Below, piece after piece: positions 33,634 through 44,019 of a DNA stretch of 64,000 nt. The stretch lies in contig NC_077228.1 in the NCBI RefSeq assembly GCF_027887165.1, positions 106,630,043-106,694,042 on the forward strand, read 5' to 3'. This stretch comes from Monodelphis domestica. Taxonomy: Eukaryota > Chordata > Mammalia > Didelphimorphia > Didelphidae. The notes beneath the pieces were generated by a model. That model ran no database searches and was not told the DNA's origin. It saw only the letters and a program-made list of their open reading frames with translations. The position numbers and the translations under genes were made by a program. Numbering within the stretch: position 1 is the first letter of the stretch; each line of letters starts with the position of its first letter.

Positions 33634-34342
33634 ATTTGGAATTATGTACAAAATACTTTAAAAGAATGCATACACTTTGATCCAGCAATACCACTACTAG
33701 ATTTGTACCCCCAAAGAGATAACAATGAAAAAGACTTGTACAAAAATATTTATAGTTGCACTGTTTGTGGTGGCAAAAATTAGAAAATGAGGGGATGTCC
33801 CTCAATTGGGGAATGGCTGAACAAATTGTGGTATCTGTTGGTGATGGAATACTATTGTGCTGCAAGGATTGATGATCTGGAGGAATTCCATATGAACTGG
33901 GAGTACCTCAACGAACTGATGCAGAATGAAATGAGCAGAACCAGGAGAACATAATACACCAAAAGTGAAACATTGTGGAACAATTGAATGTAATGGACTT
34001 TGCTAGAAGTAGCAATGCAACAAGCCAGGACACTCCTAAAGGATTTATGGAAAAGAATGCTAACCACATTGAAAGAAAGAACTATGGGAATAGAAATGCA
34101 AAAGAAGAACATATGACATCACTTATCACATGTATATATAGGTATGTGATTTGGGGTTTAGGCTTTAAAAGACTGCTCTATTGCAAAAATGAATAATATG
34201 GAAATAAGTATCAAGTGATAACATTTGTATAACCCAGTGGAATTGCTTGTCGGCTCTGGGAGGGGAGGTAGAAAGAGGGGGAGGGAGAGAAAATGAATCA
34301 TGGAAACATGGAAAAATATTTAAAAATTAAAATTTTAAAAAT
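33634..34342 (+). mobile_element. 5'-truncated L1 with 12-base target-site duplication
   Basis: 709 bases of L1 3' end: ORF2 C-terminal remnant, 3'UTR with a purine/G-rich tract at about 34257-34285, and an A-rich tail. Direct repeats aaattttagtga at 33622-33633 and 34343-34354 are identical. The ORF2 remnant has stops, so it is older than the copy at 22.4 kb, but its ends are still exact. Confidence 0.92.
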
Positions 34343-34557
34343 AAATTTTAGTGAGAGGTTTTGTGGTTAGACAGGGTGAACTTTCCATATTAGGCAGCAA
34401 CAAAGAGAGGAATATGTTACTCAAGGATGCTATAAGATATTCTGTGGAGATATTAGAGAAAATGGCTCTTTGCTTGGTATATTTGAGTTGCCTCCATGCT
34501 GGAAAATAGATAGACAGACTTTGAGAATGATTGTGGCATTTTCTAGAAATAGAACTT

Positions 34558-34674
34558 AAAAAAAAAAAAACCTTGCCTTCATCTTAGAATCAATATTATA
34601 TATTGGTTCCAAAGCAAAAGAGTGGTAAAGGCTAGACAATGGGAATTAAATGACTTGCCCAGGGTCACATGGCT

Positions 34675-34677
<3 letters not shown>
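34558..34677 (-). mobile_element. SINE1-type SINE whose head is replaced by a TG repeat
   Basis: The plus strand has 'ccttgccttcatcttagaat', 'gacttgcccagggtcacatg' and 'gctagggtg', then passes straight into (TG)n where the SINE B-box and head should be. Confidence 0.85.

Positions 34678-34732
<55 letters not shown>
34677..34732. repeat. (TG)n microsatellite
   Basis: About 27 uninterrupted TG units. Likely seeded at the 'gtgtgtgacc' block of the SINE. Confidence 0.97.
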
Positions 34733-34733
<1 letters not shown>

Positions 34734-34764
34734 TGGGAAAGGAGCCTGAAGAGCAGATTATTCA

Positions 34765-34925
34765 TAAAATCATGAATTTTCAGGGATAGATGAGATCTTA
34801 GAAATCTTCATTCTGAAGACCAAGGAACTAGGTCCTAGAAAAATTAAAGCCATTTTCCTAGGATCATATAAATAGTTAACTAGAATTCTTATTTCCTGAC
34901 TCCTAGTCCTCTGGCTCAGGGATCT
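34765..34925 (-). repeat. CORE-SINE
   Basis: 'tcatgaattttcagggatag', 'cctaggatcatataaatagt' and 'tgactcctagtcctctggct' in reverse order of a CORE-SINE. Confidence 0.6.
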
Positions 34926-35179
34926 ATACTTGGCTCTGTGATATTCGAAATTTTATCAATGACTGTTTTTTTTTAAATCAATGACTAGGGAAGATGATAA
35001 CTTACCTGAATTCATTCCATAATCATTAAATCACTCATACCCCCATCATACTCTGCCTGTTCCAGTGATTCTGACTTCCCAGTTGCCATTGTTTAAACAC
35101 TGTTCCCCATTCTCTATCCCCAATGACTGATCTCTTATTCCCTTGTCTCTCAACCCTACCATCTCCCAAACCACACCTA

Positions 35180-35700
35180 CTCACTGTGGAAGAGAAAAAT
35201 TGGGAAAGCCTGCAACAAGACAGGAATAGCTGGGACTGATGACCTGTCATTCAAATGAGAGCATTCTGGTTTGGAATGTGTTCAGGAGAAGCGGTTGGAG
35301 GAAGGGGAGCAGACAAACTGAAGTCTGAGCTCTTGGTTTGGGAAACAGAAAGAAAGTTTGAGGTCTTTGGCTTTGAAGACAGAAAGAAGTTTGTTGTCTC
35401 CTTTGGCTTTAGCTTTGAAGACAGAAAGGAGAAGAGTCCCTTGGCTTGGGGACAGAAGAAAGAAGAACAGAAGTCCAGCTTTCTCTGATTTGCTCTGTTG
35501 TGATAGTGACTGAACTTCCAGACCTATCAGCCTGTCAAATTGAACTATCTTCCACCATCCTTCAACCTAAGACTCATTTTAGTATTAGGGAAATCCCATA
35601 CCCTCTCTCCTTCCAATTTGATCTTTCCTTTCTTCCCCAATAAACCCCTTACTTAATTTAAAGAAGAGAAAGAGTATTTTATTTGAGACATAATAAACTC
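35180..35700 (+). mobile_element. Possible LTR fossil with internal short repeats
   Basis: Bases 35340-35460 hold degenerate tandem units around 'ctttgaagacagaaag'. They are followed by pyrimidine-rich sequence and a poly(A) signal in 'ccccaataaaccccttactt'. This is LTR-like in layout but no second copy is available in the window and no ends are defined, so the call is tentative. Confidence 0.35.
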
Positions 35701-35744
35701 ACCCTGAATTGATTTAAGAGACTAATAGAAGATCAACAGGAAGG

Positions 35745-35818
35745 GGAAGAGAAAAAGGGAGGCTGAAGGGAGGAAGAAGGGAAGAAGGGAGAGAAGAAGG
35801 GAGGGAAGGAAGGAAGAT
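35745..35818. repeat. Purine-rich ggaagg/gaagaa repeat
   Basis: Imperfect purine tract of about 70 bases. Confidence 0.85.
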
Positions 35819-36034
35819 TTACAAGCCTGATCTGTAGTTATCATTTACCATTCAAAATAGTCCCTTATTACACCACCCTTCATACTGTGCTCTCCAGAAC
35901 GTCTGCTATTTGTCATCATTCTTGCTTTCATTTTATACTTTTTCCTAGCCTACCCCATCTAGCTTCTTGTTCTAACAGAGACTTGTGTCACTTCAGGTAC
36001 AATTTCTCTGACTTCCCTTTCCAATGTTGGCTGC

Positions 36035-36165
36035 ATTTTTTTTAATTCTTACCTTCTTCTGTCTTCGAATCAATATGAAGTACCAATTTTAAGCTGAAAA
36101 GGAGTAAAGGCTAAGGTCATGCACAGCTTGTGTGTGAGGTCACATTTGAACCCAGATCTTCCCAA
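36035..36165 (-). mobile_element. SINE1-type SINE, degraded
   Basis: 'ttttttttaattcttacctt', 'aatcaatatgaagtaccaat' and 'cacatttgaacccagatctt' keep the SINE1 order with deletions. Confidence 0.75.
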
Positions 36166-36681
36166 TTCACTGGTTCACTGCCATTACTCTGCCTCCACCT
36201 CCTACTCTCATGCTTGTGGACTTTAATATATACTGACACTCCCTGGAACACCGTTACTTCCCAGTTTCTCATGACCTACTCCTCTACCCCACCCCAGCTA
36301 CACACAGAGATGGTCATACACTTGATCTTGCCATCACCCACATGGCTCAGCTTCCATGTTTAAAAACTAAAGATTCCTCGTCTGATCAGTCTGTCATCTT
36401 CCCACCCTTCCTTCTGCCTTGCAACCCCTGAGTCTGTTCTTCCTCATCATATCCTCTAAGCCTTGGGCTCCTTATGTGTGTATATGTGGAGGGAGCATCA
36501 CTTTTTTATGTGAACAAGATAAGTGAGGCATAGTTATGTAGCAATTCCTCTGAAAAAAACATCTGGGGATTTTGGAGAGCTAAAAGTCCAACATGAGTCA
36601 ACACTGGGCTTTGGCAGCCAAAGTAGCTAATGCAGCATGGTAGAGGAAGAGGGGATATAGCTTCCAAGAATAAAATAATAG

Positions 36682-36883
36682 GGGGCAGCTGGGTAGCTCA
36701 GTGGATTGAGAGCCAGGCCTAGAGACAGGAGGCCCTAGGTTCAAATCTGTCCTCAGACACTTCCTAGCTGGGTGATCCTGGGGAAGTCACTTGACCCCCA
36801 TTGCCTAGTCCTTACCACTCTTCTACCTTGGAACCAGTATACAGTATTGATTCTAAGATGGAAGGTAAGGGTTTAAAAAATAA
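36682..36883 (+). mobile_element. Full-length SINE1 with 13-base target-site duplication
   Basis: Head 'gggcagctgggtagctcagt', B-box region 'taggttcaaatctgtcctca', tail 'aagatggaaggtaagggttt' and A-rich end. Perfect duplications aataaaataatag at 36669-36681 and 36884-36896. This is one of the best-preserved SINE1 copies here. Confidence 0.95.
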
Positions 36884-36961
36884 AATAAAATAATAGAGCA
36901 AATAACCCCTGTACACTCTGCTCAAGTTAGACCTTCTGAAGGGACATCAGGGTCAGAAGTT

Positions 36962-37150
36962 AGGAACCAGGGTGGTGCAATGGAAAGAGTATTCACCTAG
37001 AGGTCAGAAGACCTGGGTTCAAATTCTACCTCCAATGCTTACTCTCTATGTAACTTTGGCTTCCATGAAATTCAGGTTTCTCATCTTTAAAATGGGAGGA
37101 TTGGGTTAGATGGTCTTTAAAGTCTCTTCCATCTAGATCCTATGTTCTTA
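36962..37150 (+). repeat. CORE-SINE (Mon-1/MIR type) within L3
   Basis: 'aaccagggtggtgcaatgga', 'aagacctgggttcaaattct', 'tttctcatctttaaaatggg' and 'tggtctttaaagtctcttcc'. Confidence 0.8.
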
Positions 37151-37599
37151 GTAAGGATATGATAAGCTATAAAGTGTCTAGAGGAAGGCAACCAAGATGG
37201 TGAAGAACCCCAAATTCCTGCCATATAAGAGTCACTGGAAGGAGCTAGAGCTGGCTAATCTGAAGGAAAAAAGATCTCAGGAGGATACATGATAGCTGTC
37301 GTCAAGCATTTGAGGGCTGTCACATAGAAGATGAAATAGCCTTGTTTTGTCTGATTCTTACCAATTTCAAGCTGTGATTCTGTCCTTTGTCAGTATCAGG
37401 CTGGATCCCAATTCAAACTGGCTCACTAGGAGTTTCAAACAATAATGGTTTAATTTACAGTGGAATTTTTAAAAATTATAATAAAACATGGCTCCCATTT
37501 CAGTGAGTTTGGTTTTCTTCTGATCAGGATGCCCTTGGATTCATGAAAGCTTAGGAATTGATGGGGAAAGAAGCCACGTCAGTCAGATTTAATCTATCA

Positions 37600-37920
37600 A
37601 AATAATCAATCAGCTTCAACTTATTGGGCGCCTACCACAAGTTGATTGTGCATACAGTTTTCCTAATATTGAATTCCTGGTATAAATCCCACCTGGTAAT
37701 AGTGAATAATCCTTGTGATAACTTGCTGGAGTCTTTTAGCTAATATTTTATTTAAGATTTTTGCATCTATGTTCATTAAGGAGATTGGTCTGTAGTTTTC
37801 TTTCTCTGTTTTTAGTCTTTCTGGATTATCTACCCCTTGTTAAGCATTGTTTTAGACCCTGAGGATACAAAGATCAAATTGAAATAATGTGTCTGCCATC
37901 ATGGGGGGGTGGGAGGGCTG
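37600..37920 (-). repeat. L2 LINE 3' end interrupted by L1 sequence
   Basis: Left part 'caacttattgggcgcctacc' and right part 'gttaagcattgttttagacc', 'ctgaggatacaaagatcaaa' are consecutive blocks of a reverse L2, separated by about 190 bases of L1. Confidence 0.6.
37650..37840 (-). mobile_element. L1 ORF2 reverse-transcriptase fragment inside L2
   Basis: The plus strand reads 'agctaatattttatttaaga', 'tttttgcatctatgttcatt' and 'aaggagattggtctgtagtt'. This corresponds by eye to the antisense of human L1 ORF2 around 'ILANRI..'/'..INAKI'. An internal 5' and 3' truncated piece is unusual for L1 retrotransposition and may be a deletion remnant. Confidence 0.65.
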
Positions 37921-37979
37921 GAAGGAAGAAGGGAGATGGTTCCAAAAAATGCTTCATATAGATCAAATAACCACATAAT

Positions 37980-38127
37980 TTTTCAAGAGTGGTAAGGGCT
38001 AGGCAATTGGGAGTTAAGTGACTTGCCCAGGGTCACACAGCTAGGAAGTGTTTGAGACTAGATTTGAACCCAGAAACTCTTTTCTCTAGTCCTGGTTCTC
38101 AATCCACTGCGTCACATAGCCACCCTT
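37980..38127 (-). mobile_element. SINE1-type SINE (tail lost)
   Basis: 'agagtggtaagggctaggca', 'cttgcccagggtcacacagc', 'gaagtgtttgagactagatt' and 'actgcgtcacatagccaccc'. Confidence 0.87.
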
Positions 38128-38129
38128 GA

Positions 38130-39975
38130 ATGATAATTTTTTTAATTTGATTTTTTTCATATCCTATTGTCAATCATTTACTAAGTTCTAAATTAAATAA
38201 AACAATATATCTAATCCTTTTTATTTTCTGCTTCCCTTCTCCACACATAAACACACTTATGGGATCATAGGATTTAGGGCAAGGAAAAGGCTTTGTGATT
38301 CCTAACTCTAGGAGGACCAGGAATATCATCTGAGGCTAAGATTTTCATGTTCTTTAAGAGATACTCTCAAATTTATGTCCATCTTGAACCTGAGGCTTGG
38401 GGATAGGTTTCAGTAGATATATGGACTTGGAAAGGGAGGTGGGGGTTACATTTTTATTGTGACTAAGGTCTAACTGAAGTTTACCATTTTCTTCAATTTT
38501 TTAAAAACGGGATTCCGGAAAGAGGTCTTTCACCAGACTGACAGGACATAAAAATGATTAAGATCCCCGGTTTGAGAAAAAAACTCTCTCATTTCACAAT
38601 TGGAAATGACAGGAAAGGTCTTGTTCCAACATCAAGGAGGTGATAGAGCTGAATTCAAGCTACCAAACTACTTTTGAGGATTATGGGATTCCAGGAAGTC
38701 CACGTTCTTAGAAGAAGAAAAAAAACAGGCCAGTATGGATGGTGGAACATTATACCTTTCTAGGAAATAGATATTTCTTTCAATCCTCAGTCTGTGTGAC
38801 ACCAGGGCCTGGTCTCCCTGCCCATCTAAAGCTAGGAAAGCCCACAGGCAGGCCTTATAAAAACCCTGAATGTCAGTGATGTAGGCTATGCTTAGCTGAA
38901 GAATACCCAAAAAACCTATTCTCCAGGCCAGTCCAACAAGCTGTCTCTCCCATTTCTGCAGTAGCTTCCCAAGTTTTATTTCTGCCATTGCACTCAGATT
39001 TGTCATGAGAGCTGTGGTTCATGGCAAAATCAGATAGGTTCTATAAGAAACTCAACTAGGAAAAGGGATTCTATGTTGGTTGCTGGTACGCATCTGCCTT
39101 TCACTGCCTATCCTGAGCATCTCCCGTGAAAGGTTTAGCACAAATCCCTGGGTTTGGTAGGGTACAACATAGTTAGGACACAGAGCAGTCTGTCCCAGTT
39201 GGGTCCAGTGGTAATGGAAAGTAGAACAAGCGTGTCTAAGAGAATTGGACCGATGCCAGGTCAGTCAGTCTTATGCTTCCTAAACCTCAATTCTACCCTT
39301 GAGGGGAGGCAGAGTTGTAGGAAATAGCCATCAAGAGGCACAGCTGCAGAGGAAGGTAGATCCAAGGAGGGGGCTCTACAACACCACCAGGACCCCAGCT
39401 ATGACAATTCTGAGCTTAACAAGGGAGTAAGATGCGCTCAAACTTTGTGATTTGGGGCCACCAGAGACCTTGGATTCATGAAGATAGAGGGCTGAAAATG
39501 CGATTCCCCCTGCACCCAGGGAATCTCCTACCCACCCTAGTTATGGGGCTCTGCGAGGTCTTCCTCAGCCCCAGTCTGATGTGAGACTTCCTCTGCTTAT
39601 GTACGACAGAAATTCCTTAGCATTTACCCAATATCAGTTTGGCATTTGGATAGCAGCTGGGAATTACACTGTTCTTTCGATATTTCCTGAAACAAAAGGC
39701 TCTTCAACACATATTCTTCCAGTGATGTGGTACAGTGTTATGGAGATCTGCCATCTCCAAAAAACTGATACTGAGGCTTGCTCAGAGATTCTTAGAGAGA
39801 CACTTGGTGGGCCTGAACAAATAAGGAATCATCAAGGAGGTAATCAGGGAAATATATAATTGGGGGGAAATGATGGGCTGTTCACCTAGTGAGAGCAAGG
39901 CAATAACCAATGGGCAGATCATGCATTCCATCCATCTACAAGCAACATCCAGAAGACCTAGAGGAAAGCCTAGAG
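38130..39975. other. Long unique-looking stretch without recognised gene
   Basis: About 1.8 kb with at most a weak MIR trace near 38580-38670. The 112-codon reverse frame at 38668-39006 and the 92-codon forward frame at 39581-39859 show no domain I know. No splice-consistent exon could be supported. Confidence 0.45.
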
Positions 39976-40180
39976 CCCTGTTGGTGAACCTATGGCACAC
40001 ATGCTGAAGTGTGCCTTACAGGGCTGCTCCCTTCCCCCTCTCTACTGTGCCTGAGAACACATCTCTCATCACCCATCCCTCTGTCCAGCAGCCCAACAGG
40101 CGTGCTTCCTCCCTCCCCTGTCTGGGGCAAAGCAGGGTTGCAGTTTAGGCACTTGGTCTCTAAAAGGTTTACCATCACTG
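39976..40180. mobile_element. Non-autonomous hAT element with 8-base target duplication
   Basis: Ends 'ccctgttggtgaacct' and 'aggtttaccatcactg' are imperfect inverted repeats starting with the Charlie-like (C)A/CGTG form. Flanks gcctagag at 39968-39975 and 40181-40188 are identical, the hAT target length (the match extends to gcctagagcc). 205 bases with no transposase. The interior, for example 'tatggcacacatgctgaagt', fits a family I remember as frequent in marsupials. Confidence 0.85.
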
Positions 40181-40189
40181 GCCTAGAGC

Positions 40190-40499
40190 CTACTGAATAG
40201 ACTTCCTGTAGTAGATTTAGAGAAGGACATTGGCCACAAATTGCACAGGAGGGGCAGTATAGATGGGGTATGATCTGCAAACTTCAGGAGACCCCTATCT
40301 GAGTGAGATCTCAGATGCATTAACCTGTTGATTATTTGGATAGTTGGTATCCAGATGAGCCTCCTTTATTTAAAAAAATAAATTCTGGCACTATGAAGAC
40401 GTAAAATTTTAGCAGAAAAGATAGAATGAATAAAAAGAAGAACAAAACAATGGACCCAATTTATTAAGATGACATTGAATAGAAACTAAGGTCCTACAT
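40190..40499. other. Short intergenic stretch, nothing recognised
   Basis: AT-rich towards its right end. No gene or repeat is recognised. Confidence 0.4.
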
Positions 40500-40700
40500 A
40501 GTCTTCTTGGCAAAGATACAGAAGTGATTTGCCATTTCCTTTTCCAGCTAATTTTACAGATGATGAAACTGAGGCATAGTTAAGTGACTTGCCCAGGGTC
40601 ACATAGCTAGTAAGTGCCTGAGGCCAGATTTGAACTCAGGAAGACAAGGTCTTTCTGACTCCCTGCCACTGCTCTATCTACTGTACCACCTACTGGCCTA
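40500..40700 (-). mobile_element. MAR1-type CORE-SINE
   Basis: 'cttcttggcaaagatacaga', 'tttgccatttccttttccag', 'gacttgcccagggtcacata' and 'ctctatctactgtaccacct'. Confidence 0.88.
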
Positions 40701-40994
40701 ATCTGAAGGTAGCTAAAATAAACTCCCAGCAAGGTTCCAGGGAGATCCAGAGCAATTGTAGTATCCCCCAGTGAGGCCAAAGCATACTTGATACACTCAA
40801 AATTAAAAAAAAACTGTGCAAGTATATAATGAGGAATAAACAACAATTCAGGTGAAAAAGATGTTTTTTGTTGTACTACCAGCTCAGTCAGTACCAGTCA
40901 ATAGTGGAATATGGTAGCTTCCTAGAAGCTAGTATGACCTTAGGAGTCATTTTAGCCAGGCTAAGGGACCTGAGAATAAGGGAATTAAGTAATA

Positions 40995-41880
40995 GAGAGT
41001 GAATGCTGTATTCTTTTTTATTCTTTTTTTTAATTTTAAAATACTTTTTCATTGTTACATGATTCTTGTTCTTTCCCTCCCTAAGCTGATAAGCAATTCC
41101 ACTGGTTATACACATGTTATCACTTGATACCTATTTCCATACTATTTTTATAATAGAGTGATGTTTTAAAACCAAAACCTCTAATCATATACCCATAGAA
41201 ACAAGTGAAAAATCAAATCTTTTCCTTCTGGGTTTCTACTCCCACAGTTCTTTCTCTAGAGGTGGATGGCATTCCTTCTCATAAGTCCCTCAGAGTTGTC
41301 TTGATCATTGCATTGCATTGCTATTAGAAGCAAAGCCAATCACATTTGATCATTGCACAGTGTATCAGTCTCTGTGGACAATGTTTTCCTGGTTCTGCTC
41401 CTTTCGCTCTGCATCACTTCCTGGAGGTTGTTCCAGTTCACATAGAATTCCTCCAGTTTTTTATTCCTTTGAGCACAATAGTATTCCATCACCAACATAA
41501 ACCACAATTTGTTCAGCCATTCCCCAACTGAAGGGCATCCCCTCATTTTCCAATTTTTTGCCACCACAAAGAGTGCAGCTATGAATATTTTTGTGCAAAC
41601 ATTTTTATTTATCTCTTTAGGATACAAACCTAGTAGTATATTTGCTGGATCAAAGGACAAGTGGACAGGCAGTCTTTTATCACCCTTTGGGCACAGTTCC
41701 AAATTGCCCTCCAGAATGGTTGGATCAATTCACAACTCCACCAGCAATGCATTAATGTCCCAATTTTGCCACATCCCTTCCAGCATTCATTACTTTCTGT
41801 TGCTGTCATATTGGCCAATCTACTAGGTGTGAGGTGATACCTCAGCGTTGTTTTGATTTTGAATACTGTCATCTTTAAGG
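40995..41880 (-). mobile_element. 5'-truncated L1 (ORF2 C-terminus and 3'UTR)
   Basis: About 880 bases. On the minus strand: 'caaaatcaaaacaacgctga', ORF2 C-terminus, the 3'UTR and an A-rich tail at the left end. Flanks 'gaatgctgtattcttt' (left, about 41002) and 'gaatactgtcatcttt' (right, about 41861) match at 13 of 16 and may be an aged target duplication. Confidence 0.9.
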
Positions 41881-41890
41881 CACCTCCCAT
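41340..41890 (-). pseudogene. L1 ORF2 C-terminal remnant
   Basis: Two overlapping minus frames carry it. One has 'FKIKTTLRYHLTPSRLANMT', 'CWKGCGKIGTLMHCWWSCEL' and 'QPFWRAIWNCAQRVIKD'. The other has 'SFDPANILLGLYPKEI', 'CTKIFIAALFVVAKNW', 'GCPSVGEWLNKLWFMLVMEYY' and ends 'TLCNDQM'. A frameshift near 41640-41690 separates them. The YHLTP, CWWxC and EYY blocks agree with human L1 ORF2p. No endonuclease or reverse transcriptase domain. Confidence 0.9.
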
Positions 41891-42067
41891 CCCTAAATTT
41901 CTATGAGTTTATGATGATTTTGAGAAAGCAAGGTTAAGTTATAAAATATTACCCAGGGCCCATGGGGGGCCAATAACAATAACAACGTCCATTTAAAGTG
42001 TATGACAAATTTAAAAATAAAATAAAATAGAAGATGACCAAAACATTTGACATAACTTGTCATCGCT

Positions 42068-42390
42068 GATTAAACACTGGATTTGCAGTCAGGAAGACCC
42101 GAGTTTGAAATCTGCCTCCAGAACTTCCTATTAATGTGATGCATCACTTAACCTTTGTCCAACTCTGGTTTCCTCAACTCTAAAAGGGAGATAATAATGA
42201 GATCATATTTATAAAGCATTGCTAGCCGTTATTAGGAAGGAAGGAATGAAAGAACTATTGGGTGCCAGGCCCATGCAGAGCACTTTATAAATATTAGAAC
42301 CTGCCTAAATCCACATAGCTACCGAGTAACCGTGCTAGGACTCGAATTCACATCCCCTGGTTCTAAGTCTAGTCTCCTGTTCCATACTGC
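42068..42390. repeat. Two CORE-SINE remnants (+ then -)
   Basis: 42068-42235 is plus-strand ('cactggatttgcagtcagga', 'ctggtttcctcaactctaaa'). 42260-42390 is minus-strand ('gagcactttataaatattag', 'taggactcgaattcacatcc'). Confidence 0.6.
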
Positions 42391-42960
42391 GGAAACTGCC
42401 CTGTTCCTACTTTCCAGGAGAAAAGGAGGCAGCAGTGGCCCGAGTCCCTGGACACTGCCCAGCCCCTCTGGCCGCCAGGGATGGCCCCAGCCTCCTCTGG
42501 AGAGACTTCTCCATCTCATCTGTAAAATGAAGGGAATTGACTATCCGTCTCTCAGTCCCTGGGTCCTAGGCTAGTCTTGGGAAATGAGGCAGGGATGTCA
42601 GAAAACTCAATGGGGTCACACATCTGCCAAGTCCCAGAAGCTGGAATCCAAACCTCGGTCCTCCCATGCTGGCATCCTTCAGTCCAGGCAGAGGGTCACA
42701 GAGGAAAGCGGAGGGTTTGGGGAGTGAGGAAAGAGATAGCAGCCAGGCCTCGGTGATTCTGGGGATGAAAGTTAAGACCGAGGGGGAAGCTGCAAGACCT
42801 TCCGACTGCCCAAAGTCAGGGCAACTCAACTTTCCCACATCAAGCTGCTATTTTTATGGGTGGGTTTATTTTTACCCCTCTTCCCCCTCCAATATGGCAG
42901 GCCTCAACCGGCCTTCAGAAACCCGCCGTCCTAGCCACGAGGGTCCCTGAAGAGCAAAGT
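42390..42960. other. GC-richer unique sequence
   Basis: Mostly free of recognised repeats, apart from a SINE trace near 42500-42530 ('ctcatctgtaaaatgaaggg'). CG dinucleotides are more frequent than in surrounding DNA near 42420-42480 and 42905-42945. A near-MEF2 stretch 'ctatttttat' lies at about 42849 and a YY1-like 'aatatggcagg' near 42892. Function unknown. Confidence 0.35.
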
Positions 42961-43021
42961 GTGGCTCTCTCAGAGGGGAGAGAAGCCACAAGGTAGGAAG
43001 ATAGAGACAGGATAGAAGTTT

Positions 43022-43538
43022 TGAATCCCACGAGGGGGATGACGGAGTCCAATTAGAGATATGAGGTGGTCAGAATGAGTCTTTATTAATTATCAATGAG
43101 CCACAGCTAAGCTCTGATCAAAGGACCATTCCGTAGGCTTTTACCAGTCCTGAGATCCATACCACACAGGTCAGAGAGGTGAATAGAGAAAGATTAAAGA
43201 TGGAGCTTGGCCATAGGCCAAGCTCCTGCAAGGACAGCCATCAGCTAGCCTGAAAGAGAAGGAGAGAGAGAGAGAGAGAGGGGTGGAGCTTGCTGGGCTA
43301 CTTATAGTTTTTGATATGTAAATATACACAGTACATAGGGATGATTCTCAATGGTTAATGACAAGGCGCAGGTGTGGTTTCTCTTAACCAGGGGAGAACA
43401 AAGAAACCTGTTTTCCCTCCGAACCTGGGAGAAGCTGGGGTCAAGGGTCAGAGGCCTTCCCAGCCATGAGCAATACTGAGCATGCTCAAGACTGACTGTT
43501 TTCCCCTTGCCCATAGCTAGGGGTGGGCTGCTACACAA
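43022..43538 (-). mobile_element. Solo LTR of an endogenous retrovirus
   Basis: On the minus strand it starts TGTGTAGCAGCCC, contains pyrimidine-rich (CT)n sequence, a TATA-like region and a poly(A) signal in 'attaataaagactcattct', and ends 'ctcgtgggattca'. The TG...CA ends, the length of about 517 bases and the absence of internal genes fit a solo LTR. It is fairly well preserved, and looks younger than the LTR at 3.6 kb. No target duplication could be fixed. Confidence 0.65.
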
Positions 43539-43539
43539 A

Positions 43540-44018
43540 GGATGCAGGGGGTAGCCCCACAAACCTTCGGAAGCCAGGGGTCCACCAGGACCCTTTAATC
43601 CCTTCTGCCTGGGGAAGCTTCTCTGGACACCTACATTCGTCTATTCTGGGACGTCTGGAAAATGAGATAGTCTGAAAAGGGGAACAGATGGAGGGCAGCC
43701 CCAAAGGCCGGCAGCGTCTTTTTTTTTTTTTTCAGTGAATTCGGGCTGTGACTGACCTGTCCTTCCCTTAACAATTCAATTCAGCAAACCCTGACTGAGT
43801 GGGCAAAAGAGGGGAGCCACCTCGGCAAAGATGGGGTCATCGGAGCCCTCCAGGAACTACTCTTCTCGGAGGAGGAGGCACGCAACTTTCCCAAGCATAA
43901 GGACTTGGGAGAGAGTTTGAGGAGAGGAAAAGCCTTACCCAACAGGGCACAGGGGAATAGGGAAAGGGGATGAACTAAGGAGAGACATTCTTTTGAAAGA
44001 AAGGGAGGATTTTGAGAG
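43540..44018. other. Unique-looking sequence, no gene identified
   Basis: Contains a T run at about 43719-43733. Moderately GC-rich, no recognisable exon. Confidence 0.4.
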
Positions 44019-44019
44019 G

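Larger units (their letters stand above)
36540..37340 (+). mobile_element. L3/CR1-type LINE fragment with two nested SINEs
   Basis: Pieces in L3 order: 'aacatgagtcaacactgggc' and 'tggcagccaaagtagctaat' (36585-36640), then SINE1, then 'ctctgctcaagttagacctt' (36916), then a CORE-SINE, then 'gtctagaggaaggcaaccaa', 'tgatagctgtcgtcaagcat' and 'tgagggctgtcacatagaag' (37176-37330). Joining order by eye gives one element split twice. Confidence 0.65.
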
